Below the pieces are notes generated by a model. It searched no databases and was not told the origin of the DNA. It saw only the letters and a program-made list of their open reading frames with translations. Below, piece by piece: positions 27,265-38,200 of a stretch of 64,000 nucleotides of DNA (position 1 is its first letter; each line of letters begins with the position of its first letter). The translations under genes and the position numbers were made by a program. Source of the DNA: Paenibacillus catalpae (GTDB lineage Bacteria > Bacillota > Bacilli > Paenibacillales > Paenibacillaceae); the NCBI RefSeq assembly GCF_900112695.1, contig NZ_FOMT01000002.1:62001-126000 (forward strand), in the 5' to 3' direction.

Positions 27265-27285
27265 TCATCCATTAAGCCAGGCGAT

Positions 27286-27322
27286 AATCCTCCTCATTAG
27301 CCAAAATGAGGAGGATTTTTTT
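27286..27322 (+). terminator. Terminator after the SLH beta-helix gene
   Basis: AATCCTCCTCATT pairs perfectly with AATGAGGAGGATT around AGCCAA, followed by a T run. Confidence 0.93.
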
Positions 27323-27514
27323 GCTGCATCAGAAAGCAAAAGTTTATCGATCACAAAAAACTCATTTTCACATATTCGAAGGGCTTCAATAGAAGTTTTT
27401 CTCATGCCGATGCTGAGAAACAAGCTATAATAAGAGAATAATAGAGCTCCGAATTCCGGCATCTATTCTCCTGATATGAACTGGATTTTGTGTGTATACC
27501 ATCCTACCATTAGA

Positions 27515-27530
27515 ATGAAAACGCTTAACT
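27515..27530 (+). promoter_or_regulatory. Catabolite-responsive-element-like site upstream of the regulator
   Basis: ATGAAAACGCTTAACT matches most of the CcpA cre consensus TGWAANCGNTNWCA, with two mismatches at the right end. It lies 20 bases before the start of the YesN-type gene. It would place locus 2 under carbon-source control, but the call is by motif only. Confidence 0.4.
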
Positions 27531-27550
27531 TTCGATAAGGGGGAGCGCTT

Positions 27551-29239
27551 ATGTTCAAGCTGATCATTGTTGATGATAACAAATACGAAAGAATGGGCAT
27601 CAAGCAAGCGGTTGACTGGGCATCGCTCGGAATCGAAGTCGTTGGCACCTTCGCTAACGGAGCGGATGCGCTCGCGAGCGTCGGCGAGCTTCATCCCGAT
27701 CTGATCGTGACCGATATCGCCATGCCCATGATGAACGGGATCGTGCTGGCGGAGCGCGTGAGGGAGCAATATCCCGCTATAAAAATCATATTTACAAGTT
27801 GCCACAGCGACTTCGAATTCGCGAAATCGGCGGTTAACCTCGGCGTTTACGGTTACGTGCTTAAGCCGATTATCTCCGGAGAGCTGGAGACGGCAGTGCA
27901 GGGCGTGCTGGGGGAGATGACCGAACGGGAGCGGAGAGAGAGGGAAAGGTCCGGCATGCTGCGTCAGCTCGAGGGGATGCTCCCGCTCGTGCAGGAGCAG
28001 TTCTTTAAGGAGCTGCTGCTCGGCAATTTCCGTGACGAAGGAGACATTCGCGAGCGAATTGACTTCCTTCGCGTATCCATACCGGACAATTCGAGCTTCG
28101 CCATGCTTGCCCTGGACGTCAGGGAGGAAGCGGAGCCGACAAGCGGGGAGCTGTCCCACAGCGTCGTAGACACCTACTATCAATCGTATACGATCAAGAA
28201 GGCAGTTGGCGCGCTTGCGCAACGGGCAAGTTTTGAACCGGCCGCAGATGGAGAGGATACTTCGAACGAGGAAGCATCCCGCGAACGCCGCGTTTCGGCC
28301 TATCCGGTGCAGATGGCGGGAGACTCATTTGCCGTGCTCCTATTCGGTGAGCCCGATCAATTTTTGGAGACGGCGGTGGACCTGCATCTGATGATAACGG
28401 AGCGGCTGGACCGTTCCGTTATCATCGGCATGAGCCAGACTTCGGCTTCGCTCGCCGACATGGCGGAGCTATACCGCCAAGCCCGCCAAGCGGCTTTGAC
28501 GACCTTCTACGAAGGGAGCAGCCCGATTATCGCGTATTCGGAGATCGAGGACCGGGCGGAGCGCAGCCCGTTCGACGCGGTGCCTGGACTCGAATCGTTA
28601 TACGGGGACGTGAAGGCGCTGTTGTCTTACGGCGGAGAAGAAGGCATCGACGCATTTCTGGACAAATATTTGATCGTTCCCGGAGGCGGAGCCCCTAGCG
28701 AAAGCTACGTTAAGGTGTTCGTCTTTATGACGCTGAATCTGGCGAGCGTGCAGCTGGAAGAGGCGAACAAATCGTTTCGGCTTTTGCTTGGCGAGGAGCC
28801 GGCGGTCTGGAGCAGGGTTAACGGACTCTCATCGGTAAAGGAAGCGAGAGGGTGGCTCCGGCATATCTTAAAGGCGCTTCGGGAGCAGCTGACTGAGCGC
28901 AATCCGACCAAAAATCAGAAGGTCGTCGATCAAATACGCGAAATTATCGGGCATCGTTACAGCGAGCCGCTCACAATCGAGGATATTTCCAAATCCGTGT
29001 ATCTGAGCGGACGGCACGCGAACCATATATTCAAGAAGGAGACGGGGCAGACGATCTTCGATTATCTGATCGACTACCGGATCGGCATTGCCAAGGGGCT
29101 GTTGAAGGAGCAAGACAGCAAGGTGGCACTAGTCGCGGAAGAAGTGGGGTACGTCAACACCTCGTATTTCTGTCTGGCCTTCAAAAAAAACGTCGGCATG
29201 ACCCCGGCGGAATATAAAAACAAGGTTATGCTGCGATAA
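27551..29239 (+). CDS. YesN-type response regulator with AraC output domain
   Basis: A 562-residue response regulator. The N-terminal receiver domain (1-120) has the acidic pair at Asp8/Asp9, phospho-acceptor Asp55 (HPDLIVTDIAMPM) and the Lys in VLKPI. A long middle region of about 300 residues follows, and the C-terminal AraC HTH pair (about 455-560) has ISKSVYLSGRHANHIFKKET and VGYVNTSYFCLAFKKNVG. GGGGGAGCG precedes the ATG. It pairs with the YesM-type kinase just downstream and should activate the transporter and enzyme genes that follow. Confidence 0.93.
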   Translation: MFKLIIVDDNKYERMGIKQAVDWASLGIEVVGTFANGADALASVGELHPDLIVTDIAMPMMNGIVLAERVREQYPAIKIIFTSCHSDFEFAKSAVNLGVYGYVLKPIISGELETAVQGVLGEMTERERRERERSGMLRQLEGMLPLVQEQFFKELLLGNFRDEGDIRERIDFLRVSIPDNSSFAMLALDVREEAEPTSGELSHSVVDTYYQSYTIKKAVGALAQRASFEPAADGEDTSNEEASRERRVSAYPVQMAGDSFAVLLFGEPDQFLETAVDLHLMITERLDRSVIIGMSQTSASLADMAELYRQARQAALTTFYEGSSPIIAYSEIEDRAERSPFDAVPGLESLYGDVKALLSYGGEEGIDAFLDKYLIVPGGGAPSESYVKVFVFMTLNLASVQLEEANKSFRLLLGEEPAVWSRVNGLSSVKEARGWLRHILKALREQLTERNPTKNQKVVDQIREIIGHRYSEPLTIEDISKSVYLSGRHANHIFKKETGQTIFDYLIDYRIGIAKGLLKEQDSKVALVAEEVGYVNTSYFCLAFKKNVGMTPAEYKNKVMLR

Positions 29240-29273
29240 ATCGCCGCATGTACCCTGAGAGGGGCTCGGCAGC

Positions 29274-31007
29274 ATGTTTGGAAAGTGGAAATACCGTCAC
29301 AAAATCGCGTCCATTATTTTTATCTTTTCGCTGATTCCGATGCTCATTCTAGGTTCGGTGCTGTTCTTCAACGTCTGGAATGAGAAGGTTGACGCCATCC
29401 TGGAGAAAAATGAAGCCCAGCTCGCCGGCAGCGTGGCGGGGGTCGATAATATGCTGACGTCTAACGTCGACAAGCTGCTGTTCATTAACAGCAACTTTTA
29501 TATTAACAACTATCTCGAAACGAAGACCGATCAAAATCTGGTCGGCATTATTTCGTTTAACGATTATTTACAAAGCGTTGCCGGTGCAGTCAAGGCGGAT
29601 ATGTCGAACGACAGCGTTATTATCTATTCGCTCAGCGAGGATACGCTGAATGGCGACTATCTGCGCAGAATCGACTCAATGGGAAGCTTCGAGCCGGATG
29701 GGGGGATCCAGCTCCGGAGGGATATTCTGGCCTCGGATACGGGCAGCATCATTTGGAGACTGGCTACGCTAAAGGGACAAGGCTCTGCGGAGAATCGGAC
29801 CTTTATCTATCTCTACAAAAAACTGGCGTCTCTCCGCGGACCGCTAGCCGTCACGGAAATCCGGGTGCCCTTCTCGTCCATTCGGAGATACTTCGATGTC
29901 GAGCTGCCGACAAACTCGACTATTGGATTCGAGTCCTCGATTGGAGGAGGACGGTTTCCCATTGCAGGTTTCGATACCGAAGGGGAAGCCAATGCCGCAG
30001 CCAATGCCAATGCCGCCGGCTCATCTCATCAGTACGAGATTCGGAATTCGCTCAAGTCGGGGATCGGGGAAATTGTAATGAAGATTCCCAGGTCGCTGGT
30101 CTTTCGGGAGCTGAAGTCTTATCTGATCGGAGCCGTTGCCATGTTGATCGGGGTCATGGTGATTCTGTTCCTAATGGTAGAGATCGTTTCGTTTTACTTA
30201 ACCCGAAAGTTAGAGGTATTGTTCCGCCGCATGAATACGACCGTAGAAAATTTGCTGCATAATGAGAATTTGCAGTTCTCCACCACCGATGACGAGTTTA
30301 GCCGCATGGGCAGCGTCCTCCATGAGCTAATGGTTCGCGTGCGCGATTATTATCAGCGAATCAACGCTTATGAAACCGAGCGCACCGTGCTCGAAACCCA
30401 GCTTCTGCAAGAGCGCATTAATCCGCATTTTTTGTATAACACACTCTCCACCATGAGATGGTTGAGCGGGGACGAGCGCATTCGCGGCGTCATCGATTCC
30501 ATGGTGCGTTATTACCGTATCGCGCTTAATAAAGGCAGCAGCATTATTACGATCGACCAAGAGCTGGAGATGATGAATGAATATTTGAAGCTGCAGAGAT
30601 TCGCTTACGGCATCGACTTCGAATTCACGATTAGAATCGAGGAAGGGCTGGGCAATACGCCCATGCTGAAGCATCTGCTGCAGCCCGTCGTGGAGAATGC
30701 CGTATTGCACGGCATTAACGGGCGGGAGACCGGAGGCAGCATCGATATTCGCGTCGAACGGAAGGCTGGTCCGGAGTTGTCATCAGGCGAGGTATGGATC
30801 AAAATTTCCGACAATGGGGATGGCATCGATCCGGAGAAGCTCGGCAGCATACTGCGGGGCGAAACCGACAGCATGTATGGCGGTTACGGCATGATTAATA
30901 CGAGAAAACGGATCGAGGTCTATTACGGGAAGCCGTATGACATCGATGTCGAGAGCGAGTCCGGCAACGGAACGACGGTGACGCTCCGCATACCGGCATC
31001 CGCGTAA
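29274..31007 (+). CDS. YesM-type sensor histidine kinase
   Basis: A 577-residue sensor kinase. Transmembrane helices near residues 11-31 and 282-306 flank an extracellular Cache-like sensor of about 250 residues; a HAMP-like region follows. The His_kinase motif NPHFLYNTLSTMRWL places the phosphorylated His near residue 384. The ATPase domain has NAVLHG, DNGDGI and GGYGMINT. Start is 34 bases after the response regulator stop, with GAGAGGGG as ribosome binding site. It presumably senses an oligosaccharide or its binding protein outside the cell. Confidence 0.93.
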   Translation: MFGKWKYRHKIASIIFIFSLIPMLILGSVLFFNVWNEKVDAILEKNEAQLAGSVAGVDNMLTSNVDKLLFINSNFYINNYLETKTDQNLVGIISFNDYLQSVAGAVKADMSNDSVIIYSLSEDTLNGDYLRRIDSMGSFEPDGGIQLRRDILASDTGSIIWRLATLKGQGSAENRTFIYLYKKLASLRGPLAVTEIRVPFSSIRRYFDVELPTNSTIGFESSIGGGRFPIAGFDTEGEANAAANANAAGSSHQYEIRNSLKSGIGEIVMKIPRSLVFRELKSYLIGAVAMLIGVMVILFLMVEIVSFYLTRKLEVLFRRMNTTVENLLHNENLQFSTTDDEFSRMGSVLHELMVRVRDYYQRINAYETERTVLETQLLQERINPHFLYNTLSTMRWLSGDERIRGVIDSMVRYYRIALNKGSSIITIDQELEMMNEYLKLQRFAYGIDFEFTIRIEEGLGNTPMLKHLLQPVVENAVLHGINGRETGGSIDIRVERKAGPELSSGEVWIKISDNGDGIDPEKLGSILRGETDSMYGGYGMINTRKRIEVYYGKPYDIDVESESGNGTTVTLRIPASA

Positions 31008-31045
31008 AAGCCGGCAGCGCGGTTTGATACCGGCGGAAAAAAGAG

Positions 31046-31077
31046 GAGTCTTTCGCGAAAGCGAAAGGCTCTTTTTT
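31046..31077 (+). terminator. Terminator after the two-component genes
   Basis: GAGTCTTTCGC-GAAA-GCGAAAGGCTC followed by TTTTTT. It separates the regulatory pair from the transporter genes. Confidence 0.9.
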
Positions 31078-31199
31078 GCGATCAGGCTTAAGATGATGTC
31101 CGAATTCAGCTATAGAAGCTCCGTTTATTTACTATATCAACTATTCGCAAAGGACTAGAATGAGAGCAACACCTACGAGGAGAGGAGCTGGAACAAACA

Positions 31200-32147
31200 T
31201 TGCACAAAGAGATCATCTACAATCAATCTGCCAAGCCGACCGGCAGCAGGTTCATGCGGGCGCTGCGCAAAAACTCGTTCGGCTACATGCTCATGCTGCC
31301 GTCCATCGTGCTTACCTTCGTGTTCGCTTACGTGCCGATGCCGGGCATTATCGCCGCTTTCAAGGACTACAACATCTTCTTGGGGCTATGGAATAGCCCA
31401 TGGGTCGGGCTCGAGCACGTCCGGGAAATCTTTGAGACGCCGATGCTGAGGCAGGCGATCTTTAATACGCTGGAGCTTAGCTTGCTGACGATTCTCGTAG
31501 GCTTCCCGGCACCGATCATTCTTGCTTTAATGATCAATGAGATCAAGGACGGCCTGTTCAAACGATCCGTGCAGACGCTCAGCTATTTGCCCCACTTCCT
31601 GTCCTGGATCGCCGTTGTTGGCCTTGCCTACTCGTTCTTCGATCTCTACGGTCCGCTTAACGATCTGTTGCTCAAGCTATCGGGCGGAGAAGGCGAGAGA
31701 ATCATGTTTCTCTCCAAACAGGAGCTGTTCCTTCCGTTTCTTCTTCTGCTAAGCGTCTGGAAGGAAGTAGGCTGGGGAACGGTTGTATATCTGGCGGCCA
31801 TTACTTCTATCGATCCGAGCTTGTACGAAGCGGCAAAGATCGACGGAGCCAACCGTTGGAAGCAGCATCTGTACATTACGTTGCCCGGACTTAAGATGAC
31901 GACCATTCTGCTTCTGATTTTCACTCTTGGCACGTTGTTCAACAGCAACTTCGAGCTTGTCTACGGGATGCAAAACGCATTTATCAGCTATGACGTCATC
32001 TCGACGATCGTCTATTCGTCCGGCATTCAGCAGGGCAATTATTCGATGGCGGCAGCGGTGGGTTTCTTGCAAGGACTTGTGGCGCTTCTCTTGACTGTCG
32101 GAGCCAACACGATCTCCAAAAAAACGACCGGAATTTCGATCTGGTAA
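31200..32147 (+). CDS. ABC transporter permease (LplB type)
   Basis: A 315-residue CUT1 permease with a TTG start after a GAGGAGAGGAG tract. The first membrane helix (LMLPSIVLTFVFAYVPM) is characteristic of LplB-like permeases used for complex oligosaccharides, and the EAA loop is YEAAKIDGANRWKQHLYITL (near residues 208-227). It forms the membrane channel with the next gene. No ATPase gene is nearby. Confidence 0.93.
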   Translation: MHKEIIYNQSAKPTGSRFMRALRKNSFGYMLMLPSIVLTFVFAYVPMPGIIAAFKDYNIFLGLWNSPWVGLEHVREIFETPMLRQAIFNTLELSLLTILVGFPAPIILALMINEIKDGLFKRSVQTLSYLPHFLSWIAVVGLAYSFFDLYGPLNDLLLKLSGGEGERIMFLSKQELFLPFLLLLSVWKEVGWGTVVYLAAITSIDPSLYEAAKIDGANRWKQHLYITLPGLKMTTILLLIFTLGTLFNSNFELVYGMQNAFISYDVISTIVYSSGIQQGNYSMAAAVGFLQGLVALLLTVGANTISKKTTGISIW

Positions 32148-32160
32148 GGAGGATGCACCA

Positions 32161-33063
32161 TTGAATCATGAATCGCTGTCGTACCGCATCTTCAAAGTCG
32201 GCAACGCCTCGTTGCTGATCCTCATCGTAGTCGCCATGGTGTTCCCGTATCTTAACGTTCTCGCTTACGCGCTCAACGATCCGATGGATTCTCAATTCGG
32301 CGGTCTTACCTTCTACCCGCGGGAGCTTTCGTTTGCCAACTTCGAGATGCTGCTTACGAACTCCGCCATTATTCAGTCGACGCTCATTTCCGTGCTCCGC
32401 GTCGTGATCGGCACGGCTTTCGCCCTGCTCATTCAGTACACCTGCGCCTACGCATTCACTCTGAAGGGGCTGCAGGGCAAGGGAATCATACTGATTTTTC
32501 TGATGATTCCGATGTATTTCGGGGGCGGACTCATTCCCGTCTATCTGCTTTATTCAAAAATGCACCTGCTCAATAACTTCCTGGTCTATATCCTCCCGGT
32601 TTCGTTCAGTTTGTACAACATGGTTATCATCCGTTCGTTCCTGTATACGATCCCCGACAGTCTTGCCGAATCGGCTCGGATTGACGGAGCGAACGAGTTT
32701 GTCATCATGCTGCGCATCTACGTGCCGTTATCGATGCCGATCCTTGCGGTTATGGCGTTATGGACGGCTGTTTATCACTGGAACGATTGGACCACGACGC
32801 TTTATTTCATCACGGATCAGAAATTAAACACGCTGCAGTATATTCTGATGCAGATTCTGAAGGAAGGCGAGCGGATGGCGAGCATGTTCCAGGAGGCGAT
32901 TCGGGCAGGCATTACGTCCGGCGCGAATACCCAGCCTCAGGTGACGCCGCAGGCGATTCGGGCCGCGAACATTATATTGACGACCATTCCGATCGTTATC
33001 GTGTATCCGTTTCTTCAGAAACATTTTGTCAAAGGCATTACACTTGGAGCAGTTAAGGAATAG
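32161..33063 (+). CDS. ABC transporter permease (YtcP type)
   Basis: A 300-residue CUT1 permease with a TTG start directly after AAGGAGGATGCACCA. The opening FKVGNASLLILIVVAMVFPY and the AESARIDGANEFVIMLRIYV EAA loop are typical of YtcP partners of LplB. Start is 13 bases after the first permease stop, so the two are co-transcribed. Confidence 0.93.
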   Translation: MNHESLSYRIFKVGNASLLILIVVAMVFPYLNVLAYALNDPMDSQFGGLTFYPRELSFANFEMLLTNSAIIQSTLISVLRVVIGTAFALLIQYTCAYAFTLKGLQGKGIILIFLMIPMYFGGGLIPVYLLYSKMHLLNNFLVYILPVSFSLYNMVIIRSFLYTIPDSLAESARIDGANEFVIMLRIYVPLSMPILAVMALWTAVYHWNDWTTTLYFITDQKLNTLQYILMQILKEGERMASMFQEAIRAGITSGANTQPQVTPQAIRAANIILTTIPIVIVYPFLQKHFVKGITLGAVKE

Positions 33064-33081
33064 AGGCAGGAATAACCACGG

Positions 33082-33135
33082 TATGATGCCGGATTTGATA
33101 GGATGGTATAACAAACCCATGCACGAGTCCGGCAT
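33082..33135 (+). repeat. Intergenic inverted repeat before the binding-protein gene
   Basis: ATGCCGGA (33086-33093) pairs with TCCGGCAT (33128-33135) across 34 bases. It has no T run. It may stabilise the 5' end of the binding-protein transcript, a common way to raise its level above that of the permeases; this is inference. Confidence 0.35.
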
Positions 33136-33170
33136 GATATAGATGCAAATTCATTCTAGGGGGAGTAAGC

Positions 33171-35144
33171 ATGAAATTACGGATGCGCAATACGGTTACG
33201 CTGAGTACGGCCGCAGCTTTGCTGTTGTCGCTTGCGGCAGGGTGCACGAACGAAGGCAATACCCCGGCAGAAACGGCAGCTCCAGCCAACGCTACAAATG
33301 AAAACGTTTCCGGAGAGAAAGCCTATTACGACATGTACGATGAGGTGACCGACAGCTCCGAGCTGCCGGATTGGAAGGGCAAACAGCTCAAGCTGAAAAT
33401 CTGGTATGCGCACGGCACGGGTGACGCCAAACGCCCGGTTCCGACGGAGGATATCGTAAGTCCGGAGATCAAGCGGGTAACGGGGATCGAGATCGACAAG
33501 GACGGCTCCTTCGATAACGGCGGGCAGGCAATCGACGTCAAACTCGGCATGATCAACGCGGCGAACGATTGGCCCGATCTCGCGTTCGTCACCGACTCCG
33601 GCATGGGCAGCCTCAAGGACATGTTCGCCGCGGGCAAAGCTTACGACTTGACGGACGCGATCGAGAAGTATGCTCCAAACCTGCAGAAGAGGCTGAGCTT
33701 CGAGACGTTCCCTTACGTCAAACGTTTTTCGACCAATAACGATCAGGATGGAAGCATTTATTCGTTCCCTACGCAGATGGGGGACCCTGACCGATCGATC
33801 AAAATGATGGATCCGTCGTTCGTCACTCCGAACGCGCTCGAAGGTACCGACCAATACGTCTGGGTGCGCGATGACCTCTTGAAGAAGCTGTACCCTGAGG
33901 CCAAGACGCAGGACGAGATCGATGCGCTGTTCGTCGAGAAAGGCGGCAAGTTCAGCAGAGAGGATATCTACGATGTTCCTGTTAAGACAACGGAAGACTT
34001 CACCAAGCTTCTGTACGATCTCCAAAATATAATCAAAACCGAGAACATCACGGAGAACGGCAAGCCGGTCGAAGTGAGCTACGCGTTTGGCGGTCAAGAC
34101 AACTGGGGCACGCTGGCCGTTCTGGCCAACCTGTATGGCCGCATTCCGAAAGGCAGTAACTACTTCACGTACTTCGACAAAGAGACGCAGCAGATCGAAT
34201 TTATGTTCCAGCAGCCGTTCTTCAAAAATATCGTCCACGACTTCAACAAACTCGTGCGCGATAAGGTCATGGATCCGAATTCGCTGGTCGAGAACAACGC
34301 GATGCATTTGGAGAAGCTGAACAACGGACAATACGCGGTTGCTTATCTGTACGATATTCCTGACGAGAATGTCATGAAAGCCGCGGGCAAATCTTACAGG
34401 TACCGCAAAGTATTCTTGGATTCGCCGGTCAACACGGATCAATTCATTTCGCCGATGGGCGGCGTCAAAAACAATATAGGCGTCGTCGTCTTCAAGGACA
34501 GCGTGAAAGAAGAGGACCTGCCGCAGGTCGTTCACTTCCTGGATTACATGGTATCCGAGGTCGGCGAGAAAATGTACACTTGGGGACCAAAGAGCGCGGG
34601 CTTGTTCGACGAGGTAGACGGCAAGCGCGTGTTCAAGGACAAGGAACTCGAGGATGCCATGGTTTACAACAAGGACAACGGCAAGTCACTCCATTACAAC
34701 CTGGCGAATACAAGATTGGCCTCAACGAACATTTACGGCAGCGGCTGGCCATATTATCCGACCTACATGTGGGGCGGCTCCAAAGTTTCGCCGTTCTACA
34801 GCTACGATCGGGTGATATCGCCTTCCGAGGCGAGAAACTTCTTCGATCCGGGCAATTTGCCTAACAATTCGTACTCGGATCTAGGCATACCAATCAACAA
34901 TGACATGCAGATCTGGAATTTCTTCGGCGTCGTGCCGGAAGCCGATCAATTCTGGAAAGGCCGTGACGCCTTCGAAAAAGCGTTGACCAAGACGCTTGCG
35001 GCTCGCGACGACGCGCATTTCGAAGAGCTGTGGAAGCAGTTCAGCGAAATCGCGACGAAAAACGGCGGCAACGAGGATTTGCGGAAAAAGATCGACGATT
35101 ATTTCAAAACGACGAACAAAGATCAGCTTGAATCGCTGAAATAA
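33171..35144 (+). CDS. Extracellular solute-binding lipoprotein (LplA type)
   Basis: A 657-residue binding protein, longer than ordinary family-1 binding proteins and typical of LplA/YtcQ-type proteins that capture larger oligosaccharides. The lipobox is LAAGC (Cys near residue 25), followed by an Ala/Thr/Asn-rich tether and a domain beginning with KLKIWYAHGTGD. The start has CTAGGGGGAGTAAGC as ribosome binding site. It serves the LplB/YtcP permeases upstream and probably delivers products of the neighbouring beta-helix proteins. Confidence 0.94.
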   Translation: MKLRMRNTVTLSTAAALLLSLAAGCTNEGNTPAETAAPANATNENVSGEKAYYDMYDEVTDSSELPDWKGKQLKLKIWYAHGTGDAKRPVPTEDIVSPEIKRVTGIEIDKDGSFDNGGQAIDVKLGMINAANDWPDLAFVTDSGMGSLKDMFAAGKAYDLTDAIEKYAPNLQKRLSFETFPYVKRFSTNNDQDGSIYSFPTQMGDPDRSIKMMDPSFVTPNALEGTDQYVWVRDDLLKKLYPEAKTQDEIDALFVEKGGKFSREDIYDVPVKTTEDFTKLLYDLQNIIKTENITENGKPVEVSYAFGGQDNWGTLAVLANLYGRIPKGSNYFTYFDKETQQIEFMFQQPFFKNIVHDFNKLVRDKVMDPNSLVENNAMHLEKLNNGQYAVAYLYDIPDENVMKAAGKSYRYRKVFLDSPVNTDQFISPMGGVKNNIGVVVFKDSVKEEDLPQVVHFLDYMVSEVGEKMYTWGPKSAGLFDEVDGKRVFKDKELEDAMVYNKDNGKSLHYNLANTRLASTNIYGSGWPYYPTYMWGGSKVSPFYSYDRVISPSEARNFFDPGNLPNNSYSDLGIPINNDMQIWNFFGVVPEADQFWKGRDAFEKALTKTLAARDDAHFEELWKQFSEIATKNGGNEDLRKKIDDYFKTTNKDQLESLK

Positions 35145-35167
35145 CGGCTGTTCAAGTAATCCAAACA

Positions 35168-35228
35168 ACAATCCCCCTGCTCGTTAATCCATTAGCCTTA
35201 ACAGGCGAGATTGACGAACGGGGGTTGT
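35168..35228 (+). terminator. Long imperfect hairpin after the binding-protein gene
   Basis: ACAATCCCCC..CGTTAATC (35168-35189) pairs imperfectly with GATTGACGAACGGGGGTTGT (35209-35228). No T run follows, so it may be a processing or stabilising hairpin, or a weak terminator. Confidence 0.45.
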
Positions 35229-35240
35229 GTATACATAAAC

Positions 35241-35256
35241 GGGTAACCGCTTACAG
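35241..35256 (+). promoter_or_regulatory. Cre-like site upstream of the secreted beta-helix gene
   Basis: GGTAACCGCTTACA resembles the cre core TGTAANCGNTTACA, with a mismatch at the left end. It lies about 35 bases before the ATG, where CcpA binding would affect transcription. Motif only. Confidence 0.4.
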
Positions 35257-35288
35257 AACAAAAAACCAATCTGTCAGGAGGCTAATTG

Positions 35289-38200
35289 ATGTACGCAACG
35301 TTTGGAAGGCAGTACCGCAAAGGATTGTCCCAGATTCTTATCCTAGCCATATTATTAACGCTGATAGCCGCGCTTGATACTCGGCCGGTTTATGCCGCAA
35401 ACGCTCCGAAAATTCAACGGTTATCGGATGCGGTGCAGGCTGGCACAACGTTTACGATCACGGGGTGGGATATGACGGCATCCTCGCAAGACGTCGCGAT
35501 CAAGCTGGATTCGACCAATACGTCTCCGGCTGCGCCGCCGGCTGACGCCCTGCACCCAGCCATTATCCAGAGCGACCAGAAAGGGAATTACGTCACGGTG
35601 ACAATGCCTGGCGGGGCGGCCGCGGGTGTCTATAACGTATGGGTCAAAAACGCCACGGGCTGGAGCGCTCCGGCTAAGCTCAATGCGGCTCGCGCGCTCT
35701 GGATTTCCGAGAAACAAGCCTGGTCCGGCCAAAAAATCACGATCGTCGGCCGGAATTTCGCTGGCTCCGAATTTGGAGCAGGAAACGGAACCGTGGTTCG
35801 ATTAAAAAACAGCTCAAACACGGTGAACCAGACCATCACATCCGGCAATGCGTATATGGCCGAGTTTTCTATCTCGTCTACCACACCGCTAGGCACGTAC
35901 GACGTCGAGATCTCAAGCGACAGCGGCGTGCACTGGAGCAAGCCGAGCAGCGGGCAGCAGCTGCAGGTCGTCTCCGTGGGAAGCGACCCGCTGGGGCTTG
36001 GCGTTGCTTGGGCGGGCAACTTCAACTGGGCGAACCAAGTGAACGCGAGCTCGTACGGCGCAGCTCCTAACAGCGGGGTCGACGAGACTGCCGACATTCA
36101 GGCTGCCATCGACGCTGCGGGCACAAATCCGAACGGTGGCGTCGTGTATCTGACAGACGGAACGTACCGGATCACATCCTTGCATCTCTCGCGCAAAGTC
36201 GTCCTCCGCGGCCAGAGCCGGTCGGGTACAATATTGCAGTATATAGGGACGGGCGGCGCCACGGCTATCGATAGCAAAACGAACTTCGGTCAGGTCGGCG
36301 TAGCCAATCTGACGGTGACCATCGCTCCCGGCCACACGAGCCGTCCGGATATTTTCCTCATACTCGGCTCACCGTGGGAGGTATTGGACGGAAGCGGCAA
36401 TCCGACCTATCCGGCAGGAAATGTATTGGAGCGAACGGCCGAGCAGATGTTCCTTAAAGGCGTGAAGATCGATTATGATCTTGGCACGAACGGCGCCTCT
36501 GGGCAGCGCGGCTTCCCGATGATGACGCTCGGCAAGGAACGTTTTCTCGTTGCGGACAGCGACTTCCGCGGTTTTGCGGGTTACGCTCACAACTATGTCA
36601 ACCAATATTCTTCGTTTACGAACTCCTATATGGAATTCAGCTTCGGCGTCTACATTAATACGGCGGAATATTACATCGCGACGGGCAATACCCTCATCGG
36701 ACATACCGCCGTTAATGCCGAGAAACACGGATTATCGGTGCGCGCCAACAACTACGTGGCGGACAATACGATCGTCGGCATGCGTTCCGTGGCGAGCGGG
36801 CTTGTGGTTGGGCACGAAAACGACGGCGAAGCGATCATGTCGGAAGCGCCGGGCGGTTATTTCAACTACGGAACGGTAAGCTCGGCAAGCGGACTTAACG
36901 TCACGGTCAGCGCAGATCGCGCGCTGGTCGCTCCGACCGTCATGTACAGCTATCCGGCCATCCAGATTATCGACGGTACGGGGCTCGGACAACTGCGCAG
37001 AGTAACGGGCATCTCAGGCAATACGATCACGGTTGACAAGGCATGGGACAAAATGCCGGACAGCACGAGCAAATGGACCCTTATCACGCCTAACGAACAT
37101 ACGACTGCCTACAACAATACGATCACCGATAACGACAAGGGCATTTGGTTGTTCGGCAATGCCTATGACAGCGTAGTCGCCAACAATACGTTCCTGGATT
37201 CGGAAGGCGTCTTTATCTGGAGCGTGAATGTCAAGAACGCGAACGAATCCAACCTGTCGCCCAACTACTTCAACCGGGTGACGGGAAATGTCCTGACGGG
37301 CGTTTCTCCGCTTAGCAAAAACTCGGGCGTGGGAGTCGCGTCGGAGCGATTCGACAACGGGGGCGGCCATTACTTCGCCGTTCAGGCGTTCGGCAACGAA
37401 TTCAGGGGCAATGACTTGTCGGGGACAAACGAAACGCCGGTCGGCAACAGCATAACGGAAGCGCCGTCCTACAATACCGGTATCTATATCTCCACGGCGG
37501 ATATCGGTTATTACGACGGCAATAACGACGTGAGCGTATCAGGAGACACGACAAATACGATCGTAGAGGACAATACCGTCCGGAATAAGGAGTATGCCGT
37601 CACTCTAACCCATAGCAGCTATGGCACGGTGCTTGCAGGAAACAAAACGGCCAATATTACCGGCAGCTTCGTCAGAGATACGGGCTCGCACAATACGCAC
37701 AATGCCAATAACGCGGGAGCGGCAGCCTCTCAGTCTACTGCGGCTGCGCCTACTTTCACCCCGGCTGCGGGATCGTACAGCGCGCCGCAGACCGTGACGA
37801 TCGCTTCATCGACGACCGGAGCGACGATCCGCTACACGACGGACGGCAGTACGCCGAATGCGGGCTCGCCGATTTACAGAACGCCGCTTACCATATCGCC
37901 TTCACAGACCGTAAAGGCGATGGCAAGCAAAGCGGGCATGCTGCAGTCAGCGGTATCGACGGCCGCTTACACGAACTCGGGCGGCGGTAACTTGACGCTG
38001 CAAGCGGAAAGCTATGCCGATATGAGCGGCATTGTCAATTTCGGCACCACGATAGGCGATCTTCATGACGGAGACTGGATCAAGTTTAGCAACGTGAATC
38101 TGGGAAGCGGATTTGCAACGCTGCGGACACGTTTCACGAACGGCGACGTGACGGCCAAGACGGCCGAGATCCGGCTGGACAGTCTGACGGGCACGCTCAT

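Noticed and set aside
33177-34535. 452-codon antisense frame over the LplA-type gene
   Set aside because: Mirrors the sense gene's codon pattern; the sense strand has a lipobox, binding-protein motifs and a ribosome binding site.
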